Positions 7,115 to 14,738 of a stretch of 64,000 nt of DNA are shown here, piece after piece. This DNA comes from JAFKFH01 sp017307375 (lineage in GTDB: Bacteria; Pseudomonadota; Alphaproteobacteria; Ferrovibrionales; Ferrovibrionaceae). The notes beneath the pieces are model-generated. The model saw only the letters and a program-made list of their open reading frames with translations. It was not told where the DNA came from and did not search any database. Position numbers and translations under genes: made by a program. Each line of letters starts with the position of its first letter. Within the stretch, counting starts at the first letter, position 1. The stretch covers positions 5,890,001 to 5,954,000 of the forward strand of contig OZ245874.1 of NCBI GenBank assembly GCA_965229335.1, in the 5' to 3' direction.

Positions 7115-8383
7115 TTAGGTGACCTTCAAGACTGCGTTGGTCCCGGTGATGGCTCGGTACTTGTCGGAGAGGACCGCCACCGCCCTCTCAAGGTTCGACC
7201 TGGGCACCACCAGGGCATCATGAACGGGTAGCGCCACCACGCTCTCATCACCGAGCGCCAGCAAGGTAGCAACCATGACCGTCGCCTCCGTCTTCATTGC
7301 CTTGAGCCCCGCGCCGGTACCGAAGAGGCTGGCTATCGGCTTGTGTCTTTCAGTCAGAAGCTTGGTGACGAGGTCGATGGTCGCATGCCGCGGAAGCAGG
7401 GCCTTGGTGCCGCCAGGGAGCCGCCATAGGGGCTTCGTCGTCGACAGCATCGCGTTGAGGACTTTCTTCAGCCCCTCGCGTCGCCCTTGGAAGCTCGGAT
7501 CGTCGACCGCATAGGCGTCCTCATCGGCCGGGAATTCCAGCCCTGCGCCAGCGTAGACGAACCTGACCGCCGCTGATCGCATGTCGACCTCACCGACCTC
7601 CTCGCCGCCGATACGAAGCTTCGACAACCGATCGTCTCCGCTCATGTTTTGCCAGAAGGCCCCGTAGAGGCGCCCGCCGTGGTCAAAGTCGACGTTGAAC
7701 ACCCGACGCATGGACCGGGTGCCGACATGGGGGCGGGTGATATCCCGAAGGTCCGCGACGGCCAGCCGGCGGTTGATGGTCTGCATTTCCTCGCGCCAAC
7801 GGGTCGTGTCTGCGGTCTCCTCATAGTCGACCTCCGCCCCCGTCTCGCCGTTGACCTTCTCGGCCCGGAGGATGATGGTCTCCCCCTTCTGGCTGTCTGC
7901 GAAGTCGTCGGCGGTGAGCCCTTCGCTCGCCAGAAGCCCAGCCATCGCCGGGCCGGCGCTCATGACCGACTGTCGGCGCTCTTTCCGTGGCCTGTGGATT
8001 CCCTGCGGGGCGACAGTCGAAACCAGGAAGCCGCACGCCGGGTCACTCAGTAGGTCGACGATGCCCGGGAGCTGAGTATTGAGCGCCGGGGCCTTGTAGC
8101 GGTCGCGGCTACCGAGGAAGCCCAAAGCGCGCGGGTAGGTGACGGCAAGGTCGGGCTCGGTGAGATACACCCGTGCCAATTCCGATACGATCGCTTCGAC
8201 GGTAGCGCGGAAGGTTGCCTCATCGGCCGCCTTACGAGCCCGCTGGCGGGGTTTCACGGATGGCTCGGCGCCGAGGGCGCGGGAAACGATGAAGGCCACC
8301 AGCGAGGCCCCAGCGGGCGACGCGGGGCGGTACCAGCCGGTGAACCAATGGTCACGGTCTTCGGGATCGATAAGGGGGCTCAA
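7115..8383 (-). CDS. Polymerase-palm-like protein of unknown function (family-A DNAP / T7-RNAP motif order)
   Basis: A 422-residue protein with no annotated function that I can name. From about residue 225 it shows RVFN-x5-GGRLYGAFWQ, then a motif-A-like strand EVDMRS (Asp267) followed by a helix, a D-A-Y-A-V segment (288-292), a motif-B-like helix with R301, R302, K306, K307 and N310, a Q-helix-like GTGAGLKAMKTEA, and a motif-C-like hairpin LPVHDALVVP (His388-Asp389). The order and spacing of A, B and C, and the VHD turn, follow family-A DNA polymerases and T7-type RNA polymerases. Both catalytic aspartates are present. There is no exonuclease domain, and residues 1-220 match nothing I recognise. 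The start is a TTG with GAGG four bases upstream, and there is no in-frame ATG. An interrupted frame lies upstream. Overall the protein-level match is motif-based inference, not a database result. Confidence 0.6.
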   Translation of the reverse strand: MSPLIDPEDRDHWFTGWYRPASPAGASLVAFIVSRALGAEPSVKPRQRARKAADEATFRATVEAIVSELARVYLTEPDLAVTYPRALGFLGSRDRYKAPALNTQLPGIVDLLSDPACGFLVSTVAPQGIHRPRKERRQSVMSAGPAMAGLLASEGLTADDFADSQKGETIILRAEKVNGETGAEVDYEETADTTRWREEMQTINRRLAVADLRDITRPHVGTRSMRRVFNVDFDHGGRLYGAFWQNMSGDDRLSKLRIGGEEVGEVDMRSAAVRFVYAGAGLEFPADEDAYAVDDPSFQGRREGLKKVLNAMLSTTKPLWRLPGGTKALLPRHATIDLVTKLLTERHKPIASLFGTGAGLKAMKTEATVMVATLLALGDESVVALPVHDALVVPRSNLERAVAVLSDKYRAITGTNAVLKVT

Positions 8384-8412
8384 GGGGCCTCGTAGCGGGG
8401 TTCTGTCTGGGG

Positions 8413-8817
8413 TCAGGGGGATATGCCAGGCGCCTCAAAAGGGACCAGGTCAAGGGAGGCGATGGAGAACTGGAGGGGTACCGTGGGGCCGGACTGTTCC
8501 GTCTGGGTTGCGTCTAGTTTTCTAAATTTGCCTTGCCGGCCCGCCTAAGGTTCGTCCGTTGTCGCGCCATGCGGTGTTCTGTCTAACGTGCGTCCTTTGT
8601 CGCCCCCCTCTAACGCGGGGATAGTTTCGACCTCGGGGTTCTCGTTACTCGCGGTGGGTGCTTCGTCATCGCCTGCGTCATATGTGGGTCCGGTATCGGC
8701 AGCCGGTTCATCCGCTTCATTCCCCGACCGATGCACTGCCGATAGCCGGCTTTGGCGATGACCGTAAAGGGTCCTAAAGGGGTACGCCGGGATGGTGCGC
8801 AGTGGCGTCAGCCACAT
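8413..8817 (-). other. Interrupted open frame upstream of the polymerase-like gene
   Basis: From the ATG at 8817 a 90-codon frame ends at a TAG (8545-8547). The same frame then stays open for another 43 codons with protein-like sequence (TEQSGPTVPLQFSIASLDLV) up to a TGA at 8413-8415. Just before that TGA is a run of five C (GGGGG at 8416-8420 on the plus strand), and the polymerase-like frame is open in the -1 phase at that point. It may be a decayed upstream gene, or the 5' part of a longer protein requiring recoding. The first part is polar and acidic in the middle. No family was recognised. Confidence 0.3.
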
Positions 8818-9073
8818 AAATGATTGTTATAATATGACCAAAAGGAGAAATTTCCTATGTGAAGTATCTCCATCGCGGCCAACCACCCCCGCCGACCGCC
8901 TCAGGCCCCCATACAGCCGCCTCGGCCCCGCTCCGCCGCCCACCCTAAGCCGCCCCATGAAACCCGCCCAGCGGCCTCCCAGGGGCGCCTACGGGCACGC
9001 TGCGGGAGACTATCGGGGACCAGAAAGGGCCGCCAAACAGCAGCCCTCGTAATCGTCCCCTCCCCGCCTCAGT

Positions 9074-9631
9074 TCACGCCCTCCCGATGATGCGATAGAC
9101 CGACGACCGACCAATCCCGAGCCGCTTAGCGATTTCCGCAACGGGGACCTTCTCGGCATGCAGGGCCTCGACCTCCGCCGCCTTGGCCGTCGCCGTGGGC
9201 TTGCGGCCCTTGTACTTCCCCTCGCTCTTGGCCTTCGCGATGCCCTCACGCTGCCGCTCAAGCATCATCTCCCGCTCGAATTGGGCGATGGAGCCGAGAA
9301 GGTTCACCATGAGCTTCCCTGTGGGTGTCTCCGTATCGAGGTTCATTGCGAGAACCCGAAGGCTCGCCCCCCTCTCGGCAATCTCGCCGACGATCCGCGA
9401 CAGGTCGGCCACCGACCGGGCCAAGCGGTCCAGCTTGGTCACCACCAGCACGTCACCATCCCGGAGATAGTCGAGGGCCGCTTCTAGCTCCGGGCGCTTC
9501 CCCTGCGACGAAACCTGTTCGCGGTAGAGCTTCGTTGCCCCTGCGGCCTTCAGGTCCCGTATCTGGGCCTCAAAGCCCGCTTCCTGTTCCACGGTGCTGG
9601 TCCGCGCGTACCCGATCACCATGCCCGTCAT
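9074..9631 (-). CDS. Serine recombinase (resolvase/invertase, Pin-like)
   Basis: A 185-residue small serine recombinase. The N-terminal catalytic domain starts VIGYARTSTVEQ, with the nucleophilic serine in the usual Y-A-R-x-S position, and continues through DVLVVTKLDRLARSVADL and the E-helix SIAQFEREMMLERQREGI. A hinge (GRKPTATAK) leads to a C-terminal helix-turn-helix (VAEIAKRLGIGRSSVYRII). Such enzymes resolve cointegrates or invert segments. The ATG at 9631 has GGGGG seven bases upstream; a GTG four codons earlier is less likely. Inside a tRNA-integrated element that already has a tyrosine integrase, it may handle multimer resolution or a local inversion, but no inverted site pair was identified. 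Confidence 0.92.
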   Translation of the reverse strand: MTGMVIGYARTSTVEQEAGFEAQIRDLKAAGATKLYREQVSSQGKRPELEAALDYLRDGDVLVVTKLDRLARSVADLSRIVGEIAERGASLRVLAMNLDTETPTGKLMVNLLGSIAQFEREMMLERQREGIAKAKSEGKYKGRKPTATAKAAEVEALHAEKVPVAEIAKRLGIGRSSVYRIIGRA

Positions 9632-10119
9632 GTCTGCCCCCACATTCCCAATGAAATCTTAGACATAGTGGTGAATAATGCTCCAAAATGCAATACCCAT
9701 TTATTTGGGGCATGATTTGGGGCGTCGGACCAAGGCCCGCAGGACCAGGGTCTATTGGGAATGGGGAGGCTGGGGATGGTTGGGCGCGCTCGACGCAACC
9801 CTGCCCTCAATCCCCCAGGTTGACCCAATGTCTCCCGATGGACGGCCCGCGCCCCGTGACCAGTCCAGCGCTTCCGCCCGAATGCGCACCGTCCTTCAGA
9901 CCGCTCCTTGCCCGCGCATGGCTCCCTCGCCGTCACGCCCGCGGTCGACCGATCGGGAACCCTCAGAAAATTCAGGCCGGGCGATCGGTACCCCCGGGGT
10001 GTGCCGGCGGGTGGGGGTCTTTCAAAAAGACCGCTAAAGCTCCGCGCGCGCGGTTAATTTTGGGTCAGACCTTCGGCAGTGAGGGCGGCCCCGGAAAAAG
10101 CAGAGGTAGCGACGGGGGG
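9632..10119. other. Island intergenic stretch, no supported gene
   Basis: The region contains two close direct copies of ATTTGGGGC near 9705-9725, possibly recombinase-binding sites since they lie just upstream of the serine recombinase. Open frames exist on both strands, but they lack ribosome-binding sites and have skewed composition. Confidence 0.4.
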
Positions 10120-10148
10120 ATGACTTTCGGCGTAGACTTGATTATACT
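10120..10148 (+). promoter_or_regulatory. Candidate sigma-70 promoter in the island
   Basis: ATGACT and TATACT are separated by 17 bases, in a locally AT-rich patch. It points to the 31-aa peptide gene about 76 bases downstream of the -10 hexamer, leaving a leader that contains a GGCC...GGCC hairpin. Confidence 0.45.
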
Positions 10149-10224
10149 TAGCTGCCCTTAGGCCGGGAGCCCCTGTGGCCGAGAATTACATCTCGCGCAA
10201 AAGCAGGCCCCTCCCTCATGGAAT

Positions 10225-10320
10225 ATGAAAAAGGACGAGGCGATGTTGAACATCGTTCTCCAAGTAGACCTGAACTCAGTTCTGGTTGCGTTGGCGTTTG
10301 CTATTAGCTTGAAACGCTAG
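10225..10320 (+). CDS. Tiny hydrophobic peptide, 31 aa (toxin-like form)
   Basis: The reading frame starts ATG AAA AAG and encodes a charged N-terminus (MKKDEAM), a hydrophobic segment (VLVALAFAIS) and a basic end (LKR). A second in-frame ATG seven codons in has GGACGAGG upstream and sits inside the perfect inverted repeat CGATGTT-G-AACATCG, which could mask that start. With a good promoter upstream and a stable hairpin seven bases after the stop, this looks like an independent small transcription unit. The form resembles type I toxin peptides or leader peptides. No homologue is recognised. Confidence 0.4.
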   Translation: MKKDEAMLNIVLQVDLNSVLVALAFAISLKR

Positions 10321-10326
10321 TCGGGC

Positions 10327-10353
10327 TGGGGAGGTGGGTCGCCTGCCTCCCCA
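10327..10353 (+). terminator. Hairpin after the 31-aa peptide gene
   Basis: TGGGGAGG and CCTCCCCA form a perfect 8-bp stem that can be extended by G-T and G-C pairs into the loop. There is no T-tract, so intrinsic termination is plausible but unproven. Confidence 0.45.
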
Positions 10354-10685
10354 TCTTACCAGTCCGCCTCCGCGCTACATGCGCCCCATCTCCTCGCGGC
10401 ACCCATCCGTCCGCGCAAGAGCCCTATGCATTTACCTGGAGAAGCGCGACGGCTATATGACCGGTCGCTGGCGTATCGAGGTCAGTCCACCCTACCAGCC
10501 CAGGCGCGCGCCGAGCGTGCCCGGACCTACCGTCCGCAACCTCAGAAACCGGTAGAGGCAGCAAGTGGAAGCGTCGGATTGGCCACGGGAATGCAAGAAC
10601 TCGTTGTCGAGCCCAAGGAGTTCGTTGGCCTATTCGGCGACGCCCCAGCCCACTAACCGTCACAGTCCAAAATCAGCAAAACAAG
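10354..10685. other. Island stretch with a possible gene remnant
   Basis: A plus-strand frame through here reads YLEKRDGYMTGRWRIEV in the middle, which looks protein-like. It has no convincing start and degenerates downstream. It is probably a remnant; the family is not recognised. Confidence 0.25.
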
Positions 10686-11642
10686 CTAGTCATCTTTGTT
10701 GACGACGCCACCACAATAATCACACAAAGCATGATTATCATAATAGGCATTATTAGGGGTGATTTCGACACCACACCTTATGCAATCCTCAAGAACATAG
10801 CCACACCATACGCATCCAACATATTCACCATCCATAACATAGGTTCCAAGAGCGCACTCCGGGCAATCTTGAACATGTGGATTACCGCCATCCTTCGCAG
10901 CCATGTAATTCTCAACTGCGAAAGGTGTATCAAGAGAATGAACAAATATGTCCTTGGCGCTATTTTCCTCGCTACAAGAGCGACACCTGAATTCGGCTGA
11001 CTGAAAATCATCGTTATCTGGGTTGACCTGTGCGACTAACCGCGACCCACAATCCACGCAGACCAGATCAATCCCAGAAAGATAATCGACTGGCTCCCAT
11101 GTGAAATTGCTCATAGTCGCCTTGCACTCGATCAACTCTTTCTCAAACAGCAACTTTACTGCTTCGAGTTCCGCCCATGTTTCACCCAGTTCAATTTCTG
11201 GATTAAGCTTCATATGTCTGAACAGCAAAACGACAACAGGGAATGCCTTAACGATCGCCTCGCGTACTGCAGGTTGCGTGGCTTGAGTATAAGCATGCTC
11301 AATGTCATTCCTAACCTCATTTAATGAGGTCAATAGCTTTCTATCGATTTCAATGCGAAAATCATTCAAGCGCTCGTTTATAGTTTCAAAGTCGAGCGTC
11401 TTTTTTCCCTTAGCTTTAATCTCCACCTTGCCGTCGCCATTCAATACGATCTTAAGATTAGAAGCCAGGATTATTTTTGCACTCTCATTGGGAGTAGCTC
11501 GAACCAACGTTTCTTTGGCGAGCAACAGAAGCCCAGAGTAGAAATTCCGTACAGCCGACAGCGGGCGCTTAGGATCATTTGATTTGTAATCCTCAAGCCC
11601 GAGCTGAATTGACTGGATAGCGTTGTCGAACAACGAGTTCAT
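10686..11642 (-). CDS. HEPN-like domain protein with C-terminal zinc ribbons, unknown function
   Basis: A 318-residue protein, clearly more AT-rich than its surroundings and thus probably recently acquired. The N-terminal half is all-helical and contains LNEVRNDIEHAY, an R-x4-H motif (Arg111, His116) like that of HEPN ribonucleases. The helix AVRNFYSGLLLLAKETLV resembles the first HEPN helices. The C-terminal half has repeated cysteine pairs: CVDCGS, CRSC, CPEC, CVWCGY, CIRCG and CDYCGG, enough for about three zinc ribbons. Such fusions suggest RNA cleavage with nucleic-acid recognition, as in many defence or toxin proteins. The start at 11642 has GGTGA five bases upstream; an in-frame ATG 15 codons earlier is possible. 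No antitoxin gene is evident beside it. Confidence 0.6.
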   Translation of the reverse strand: MNSLFDNAIQSIQLGLEDYKSNDPKRPLSAVRNFYSGLLLLAKETLVRATPNESAKIILASNLKIVLNGDGKVEIKAKGKKTLDFETINERLNDFRIEIDRKLLTSLNEVRNDIEHAYTQATQPAVREAIVKAFPVVVLLFRHMKLNPEIELGETWAELEAVKLLFEKELIECKATMSNFTWEPVDYLSGIDLVCVDCGSRLVAQVNPDNDDFQSAEFRCRSCSEENSAKDIFVHSLDTPFAVENYMAAKDGGNPHVQDCPECALGTYVMDGEYVGCVWCGYVLEDCIRCGVEITPNNAYYDNHALCDYCGGVVNKDD

Positions 11643-11846
11643 GATGTCACCCATTATTATGGTGCAACGCAAAAACTCTGGACGCATTCAAGCGAGGCAC
11701 CGCCGAAGCGGCTACTTCTCCATTTTGCACACCGCAACCGCCACCGCGCAAGCGGCTGGATATCCAGATTGTCGAACCGCCGAAAAGAGGGAGCCGCCAC
11801 CTTCCGTCTACTCCGGATTAATGTTTGCCTCCAACCCGCTTGCGGG

Positions 11847-11857
11847 CTGTTACAGTG
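11847..11857 (+). repeat. Candidate integrase arm site, right copy
   Basis: This is the second copy of CTGTTACAGTG, 75 bases inside the right attachment core and in the same orientation as the left copy. Confidence 0.4.
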
Positions 11858-11932
11858 AGATGCTACATCTAAGGCTCGGACAACGAGCGTAGAATGGCGG
11901 AAATCCTAGGGTTTTGACTCCTCTCACGAGGT

Positions 11933-11949
11933 TCCCTCTCCCTCCGCCA
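11933..11949 (+). repeat. attR core (17-bp direct repeat, copy 2)
   Basis: It is identical to the 3' end of tRNA-Ser at 3942-3958. The bases upstream do not form the rest of a tRNA, so this is the displaced tRNA 3' end that marks the far boundary of the island. Confidence 0.88.
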
Positions 11950-11990
11950 CGTCCACTCTGGACACTGGCCGCTTCCGTCCCCGACCCCCT

Positions 11991-12884
11991 TTACCGTTTG
12001 AAGCAGTTCTCCCGATGCCAGGCCAGGAAATCGGGGTGAGGCCGTTCGGCTGGCCGCAACGGGGCAAAGGCACGCCCGCTTCTGTTGATGAAGCCGCGCA
12101 CCCCGTCGGGATCGTTCACCTGGCGAGAGATCAGGATTTCCAACTCGTTGCTCAGGCTGATCAGGCCACGGTCGAACATCCAGTGCGCGGTGCCTGAAAG
12201 CGCGATGCCATTCGAAACCGCGTCGGGACCGTCATGCTCGACCGGGCGAATATGCGCGGCATCGACCTCGGCGCGTCCGCCGCCATTGATCAGTTTAAGG
12301 CCGCTGATCGCGCAGCGTTCGTCATAGGCGCGGAGCACGACACGCCGGAAATTGCGGTCACGCACCGCACGGGTGGCAATGAAACTGACGCGGTCGCGCT
12401 GTTGGACAAAGGGAGCGCGCTCGTCGTTCAACCCGAGCGGCGGCAGGGCTTCGCCGAGCCGCGGCAGCAACGGTTCGTGATCGTCGAGGCCCAGCCCGAC
12501 GATGCGATTGAAGTCCTCGGCCGAAATCGGTCGCACCGCCGCCTGGGCGCGGCCGGAAAGCCGGCCGGTGTCATTCAGCAAGCCGCGTTCGATGACACCA
12601 TCGGGGCCGGTAAAGGGGACGGGATTGGCAAAATCGAGATAGCTGCCCGGCTCGATATGCGCGAGATACATGCCGGAGACCTTGGGATCCGGACTGATCC
12701 GGCTGACCCGCGCCACCGCAAAATAGCCGCGCGTCCGCGCGACCTTGGCCGGCTCGAGGTACAGGATCCAGTCGCCTTCGCTGGCCCGGGCACGGCCAAG
12801 ATACTGGCTGGGGAACTGATAGCGCGCGGCGGGGCTGTCGTCGTAGATCGAATCGGCGCGGTGGATGAAGACCCCGTATCCCAT
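11991..12884 (-). CDS. HNH endonuclease (McrA/HNH_2-like)
   Basis: A 297-residue protein lying just outside the island boundary. The C-terminal region has an HNH-type core: CAISGLKL (about residue 190), then the histidine segment EVDAAHIRPVEHDGPD and NGIALSGTAHWMFDRGLI, as in the HNH_2 group common among restriction-related nucleases. The N-terminal 120 residues (GVFIHRADSIYDDSP; GDWILYLEP) resemble the substrate-reading domain often fused to such nucleases. It could be a modification-dependent or orphan restriction enzyme; no methyltransferase is near. It converges on the island edge, and its GC content fits the chromosome. Confidence 0.75.
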   Translation of the reverse strand: MGYGVFIHRADSIYDDSPAARYQFPSQYLGRARASEGDWILYLEPAKVARTRGYFAVARVSRISPDPKVSGMYLAHIEPGSYLDFANPVPFTGPDGVIERGLLNDTGRLSGRAQAAVRPISAEDFNRIVGLGLDDHEPLLPRLGEALPPLGLNDERAPFVQQRDRVSFIATRAVRDRNFRRVVLRAYDERCAISGLKLINGGGRAEVDAAHIRPVEHDGPDAVSNGIALSGTAHWMFDRGLISLSNELEILISRQVNDPDGVRGFINRSGRAFAPLRPAERPHPDFLAWHRENCFKR

Positions 12885-13118
12885 TCAACCTGTATAGCGC
12901 GGCAGGCGCGCCGTCTCACGCCCGAAAATGCCGCGCCCCGCCCGATGGCCGGTATGAAGCCGGTCGCGCATGGCCAGATGCTGTGCTCGATCGCCACCGC
13001 CATTGGGCGGGCCATGCGTTCGCCTATGCCGCAATGCGCCTGCATGATCCGGTCGGCGAAATCGGCGGGATGTCCGTCACGAAGCCGCCCATGAAGGCAC
13101 GCTACCCGTCAAGCCGGG

Positions 13119-13151
13119 AAAAAAAAGGGGGGACGCCGTCAGGCGCCCCCC
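13119..13151 (-). terminator. Rho-independent terminator of the secreted-protein gene
   Basis: On the minus strand GGGGGG-CGCC-TGAC-GGCG-T-CCCCCC forms a strong hairpin with one bulge, followed directly by eight T. It lies 24 bases past the stop of the gene at 13175. Confidence 0.85.
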
Positions 13152-13174
13152 GAAGAAAGACCGGCAGCAGGTCG

Positions 13175-14134
13175 TCAGTTGCCGCGCAGCCGGGCGGCAA
13201 GCGCCGTCACGGCGTCGGTCAAGGCCGGGTCGGCGGGAACGGCGTCGGCCCCGGCCGAGGCCAGCGCATCGGCGGCAAGCTTGGCCGTCTCGACCGCACC
13301 GGGCGCGGCATTCGCCACGATGTCGGCGGCACTGCCTGCCCCGAACAGATTGGCTTCGCCGGCGATCGCCGCCCGAACCCCCTGGACGCGATAGCGCGTG
13401 CCGCTGCCCGGCGTCAGCCAGTACTGGCCGCGGAATTCGTTGGTCGGCATCGAGATCAGATAGGTCTCGGTTATCGTCGATCCGACATAGATCAGCAGAC
13501 ACTGACCCGCGAAACTGCCGGAAGTGTAGCATTCGCCGGCATAACCGCTCGGCGCGCAGGAGACGAAACCGGTACCGCCCGAATTGACCGGCGAGCCGAC
13601 CGTCGAGCACCGGACGATGCCGCCATAGCTGCTGGAATAGGTCGGCGAGCCGATCGAATAGGCGAACGCCCATTGGCCCAGCAACGGATTCTGGGAATCG
13701 GAGAACGTATAGCGGGACAGCGGGATCATGGCCGATCCGCCCGAACCGAAAGGCCCGCTGGAGCCAAGCGACAGGGTCGCCCTGCTGGCGGTGCTGAAGG
13801 TCAGCGTTGCCGTGCCGGCCGAGGTACCTGCCGGCGATGTCATGGCACAGCCCAGACACTGGCCGCCGCTGTACTTGGTGAGGTTTGCCGAGAACGTCGG
13901 ATAGCCGGACCCGTTCAACGAGTATCCGCCCGTGGCGTAGTACCAGACCGGCGCCAGGCTGCCGGTCTCATAGACGTAGATGATCAGCGTCATCTGCGTC
14001 CCCTGTTGCTCGATCGAATAGCCGCGCCCGCCCTCGCTCGGGTTGAAATAGATACCGCTTTCGATCAGCGCGGCACTGGCGGTGCCAATCCACGCACACA
14101 AAAAGCCCGCCAGAATTCCCAATAATACACGCAT
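13175..14134 (-). CDS. Secreted protein, unknown function
   Basis: The 319-residue product starts with a clear signal peptide (MRVLLGILAGFLCAWIGTASA, cleavage after A21). The mature part begins with ESGIYFNPSEGGRGYSIE followed by a strand-rich Y-x-Y-E-x-G...PVWYYATGGYS segment. This resembles a beta-rich module found in secreted proteins of proteobacteria (G-x-Y/W-x-x-P-x-x-x-G-x-G). The centre is rich in Ser, Gly and Tyr with several Cys, and the last 60 residues are Ala-rich and helical. A very good ribosome-binding site (GAGG) precedes the ATG. Exported location is likely; the role is unknown. Confidence 0.7.
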   Translation of the reverse strand: MRVLLGILAGFLCAWIGTASAALIESGIYFNPSEGGRGYSIEQQGTQMTLIIYVYETGSLAPVWYYATGGYSLNGSGYPTFSANLTKYSGGQCLGCAMTSPAGTSAGTATLTFSTASRATLSLGSSGPFGSGGSAMIPLSRYTFSDSQNPLLGQWAFAYSIGSPTYSSSYGGIVRCSTVGSPVNSGGTGFVSCAPSGYAGECYTSGSFAGQCLLIYVGSTITETYLISMPTNEFRGQYWLTPGSGTRYRVQGVRAAIAGEANLFGAGSAADIVANAAPGAVETAKLAADALASAGADAVPADPALTDAVTALAARLRGN

Positions 14135-14428
14135 TGTAATCCTCCCTCTTTTCCGATTCTCAGCATAACAGTGTGCTTTAGGGGAGTCAGGCCATGATGA
14201 TGGTTAATATGAGAGCACTATGTTGAGTTTATATTTCTGTATCGATGAAATATCGGCACAGTTGTATTTTAATAGGTGCATTTTTATGGATAGAAGCGCG
14301 GCAATCCGCCAAAAATCTGGCAACCGAACGCGACGCCGCCAGCAGCCGGCGGCGATGGAAGCCTCGTCCTGAGGTTGCACGGTGCTGTGGCCTGGCTATC
14401 GCTGCGACGGCCGGGCCGGCTGGTGCGC

Positions 14429-14620
14429 CTATTTCTGCGACTTGTCCGTCGACGCCGGTGGCGACCACTTGCCGGCTTCCATGTCGGCCAGCGCGCCAAG
14501 GAGCACGCGGCGCAGGAAATCGCCTTGCCGGGTGTCGCCGCGCTGCGCGTCGATCCGCGCCTTGGTACCCTCGGGGGCGCGGATGAAGACGTCTTCCGTG
14601 TAGAGCTTCGGCTTGGGCAT
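14429..14620 (-). CDS. Small RHH-like DNA-binding protein (63 aa)
   Basis: From the ATG with AAGGG four bases upstream, the product has a short beta-strand-like start (KLYTEDVFIRAPEGTKARID), then a helix containing RQGDFLRRVLLGAL. This fits a ribbon-helix-helix fold of the Arc/CopG kind, although the match is weak. Repeated AGCGCAATCG boxes upstream would suit autoregulation. A longer version with 22 more residues is open but less likely. No toxin gene is adjacent. Confidence 0.5.
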   Translation of the reverse strand: MPKPKLYTEDVFIRAPEGTKARIDAQRGDTRQGDFLRRVLLGALADMEAGKWSPPASTDKSQK

Positions 14621-14650
14621 TGCCCTTCGTTTAGCCTGCGACTCACCGCT

Positions 14651-14738
14651 AGCGCAATCGGTCATATCGTCCGTCCCCCGCGTCAATGCGGCATTAATCG
14701 ATAGCGCAATCGCTTATTGACGTGATTAAGCGCTAGCA
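14651..14738. promoter_or_regulatory. Repeated operator-like boxes
   Basis: AGCGCAATCG occurs at 14651-14660 and 14703-14712, and an imperfect palindrome AAGCGCTAGCACTT follows at about 14728. They lie in the intergenic region between the RHH-like and XRE genes, suggesting binding sites for one of the two products. Confidence 0.4.

Larger units (their letters stand above)
3942..11949. mobile_element. 8-kb genomic island integrated at tRNA-Ser(GGA)
   Basis: The last 17 bases of the tRNA (3942-3958) recur as a perfect direct repeat at 11933-11949. Between them lies a tyrosine integrase reading away from the tRNA, a serine recombinase, a polymerase-like gene, an AT-rich cargo gene and several decayed or tiny frames, while the flanking DNA is normal housekeeping sequence. 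This is the classical layout of a tRNA-targeted integrative element. No conjugation, capsid or packaging genes are visible, so it is not a recognisable ICE or prophage. It may be mobilised by other means or be partly degraded. Confidence 0.88.

Noticed and set aside
8792..9052. Pro-rich 86-codon plus-strand frame in the island
   Set aside because: No Shine-Dalgarno, extreme proline bias, and no motif.
9688..10161. 157-codon plus-strand frame upstream of the 31-aa peptide
   Set aside because: No ribosome-binding site; composition of random GC-rich DNA with many Pro, Gly and Ser.
12234..14125. Two long plus-strand frames opposite the HNH and secreted-protein genes
   Set aside because: Minus-strand products have an HNH core and a signal peptide with terminator; the plus frames have Arg/Gly/Ala-rich shadow composition.
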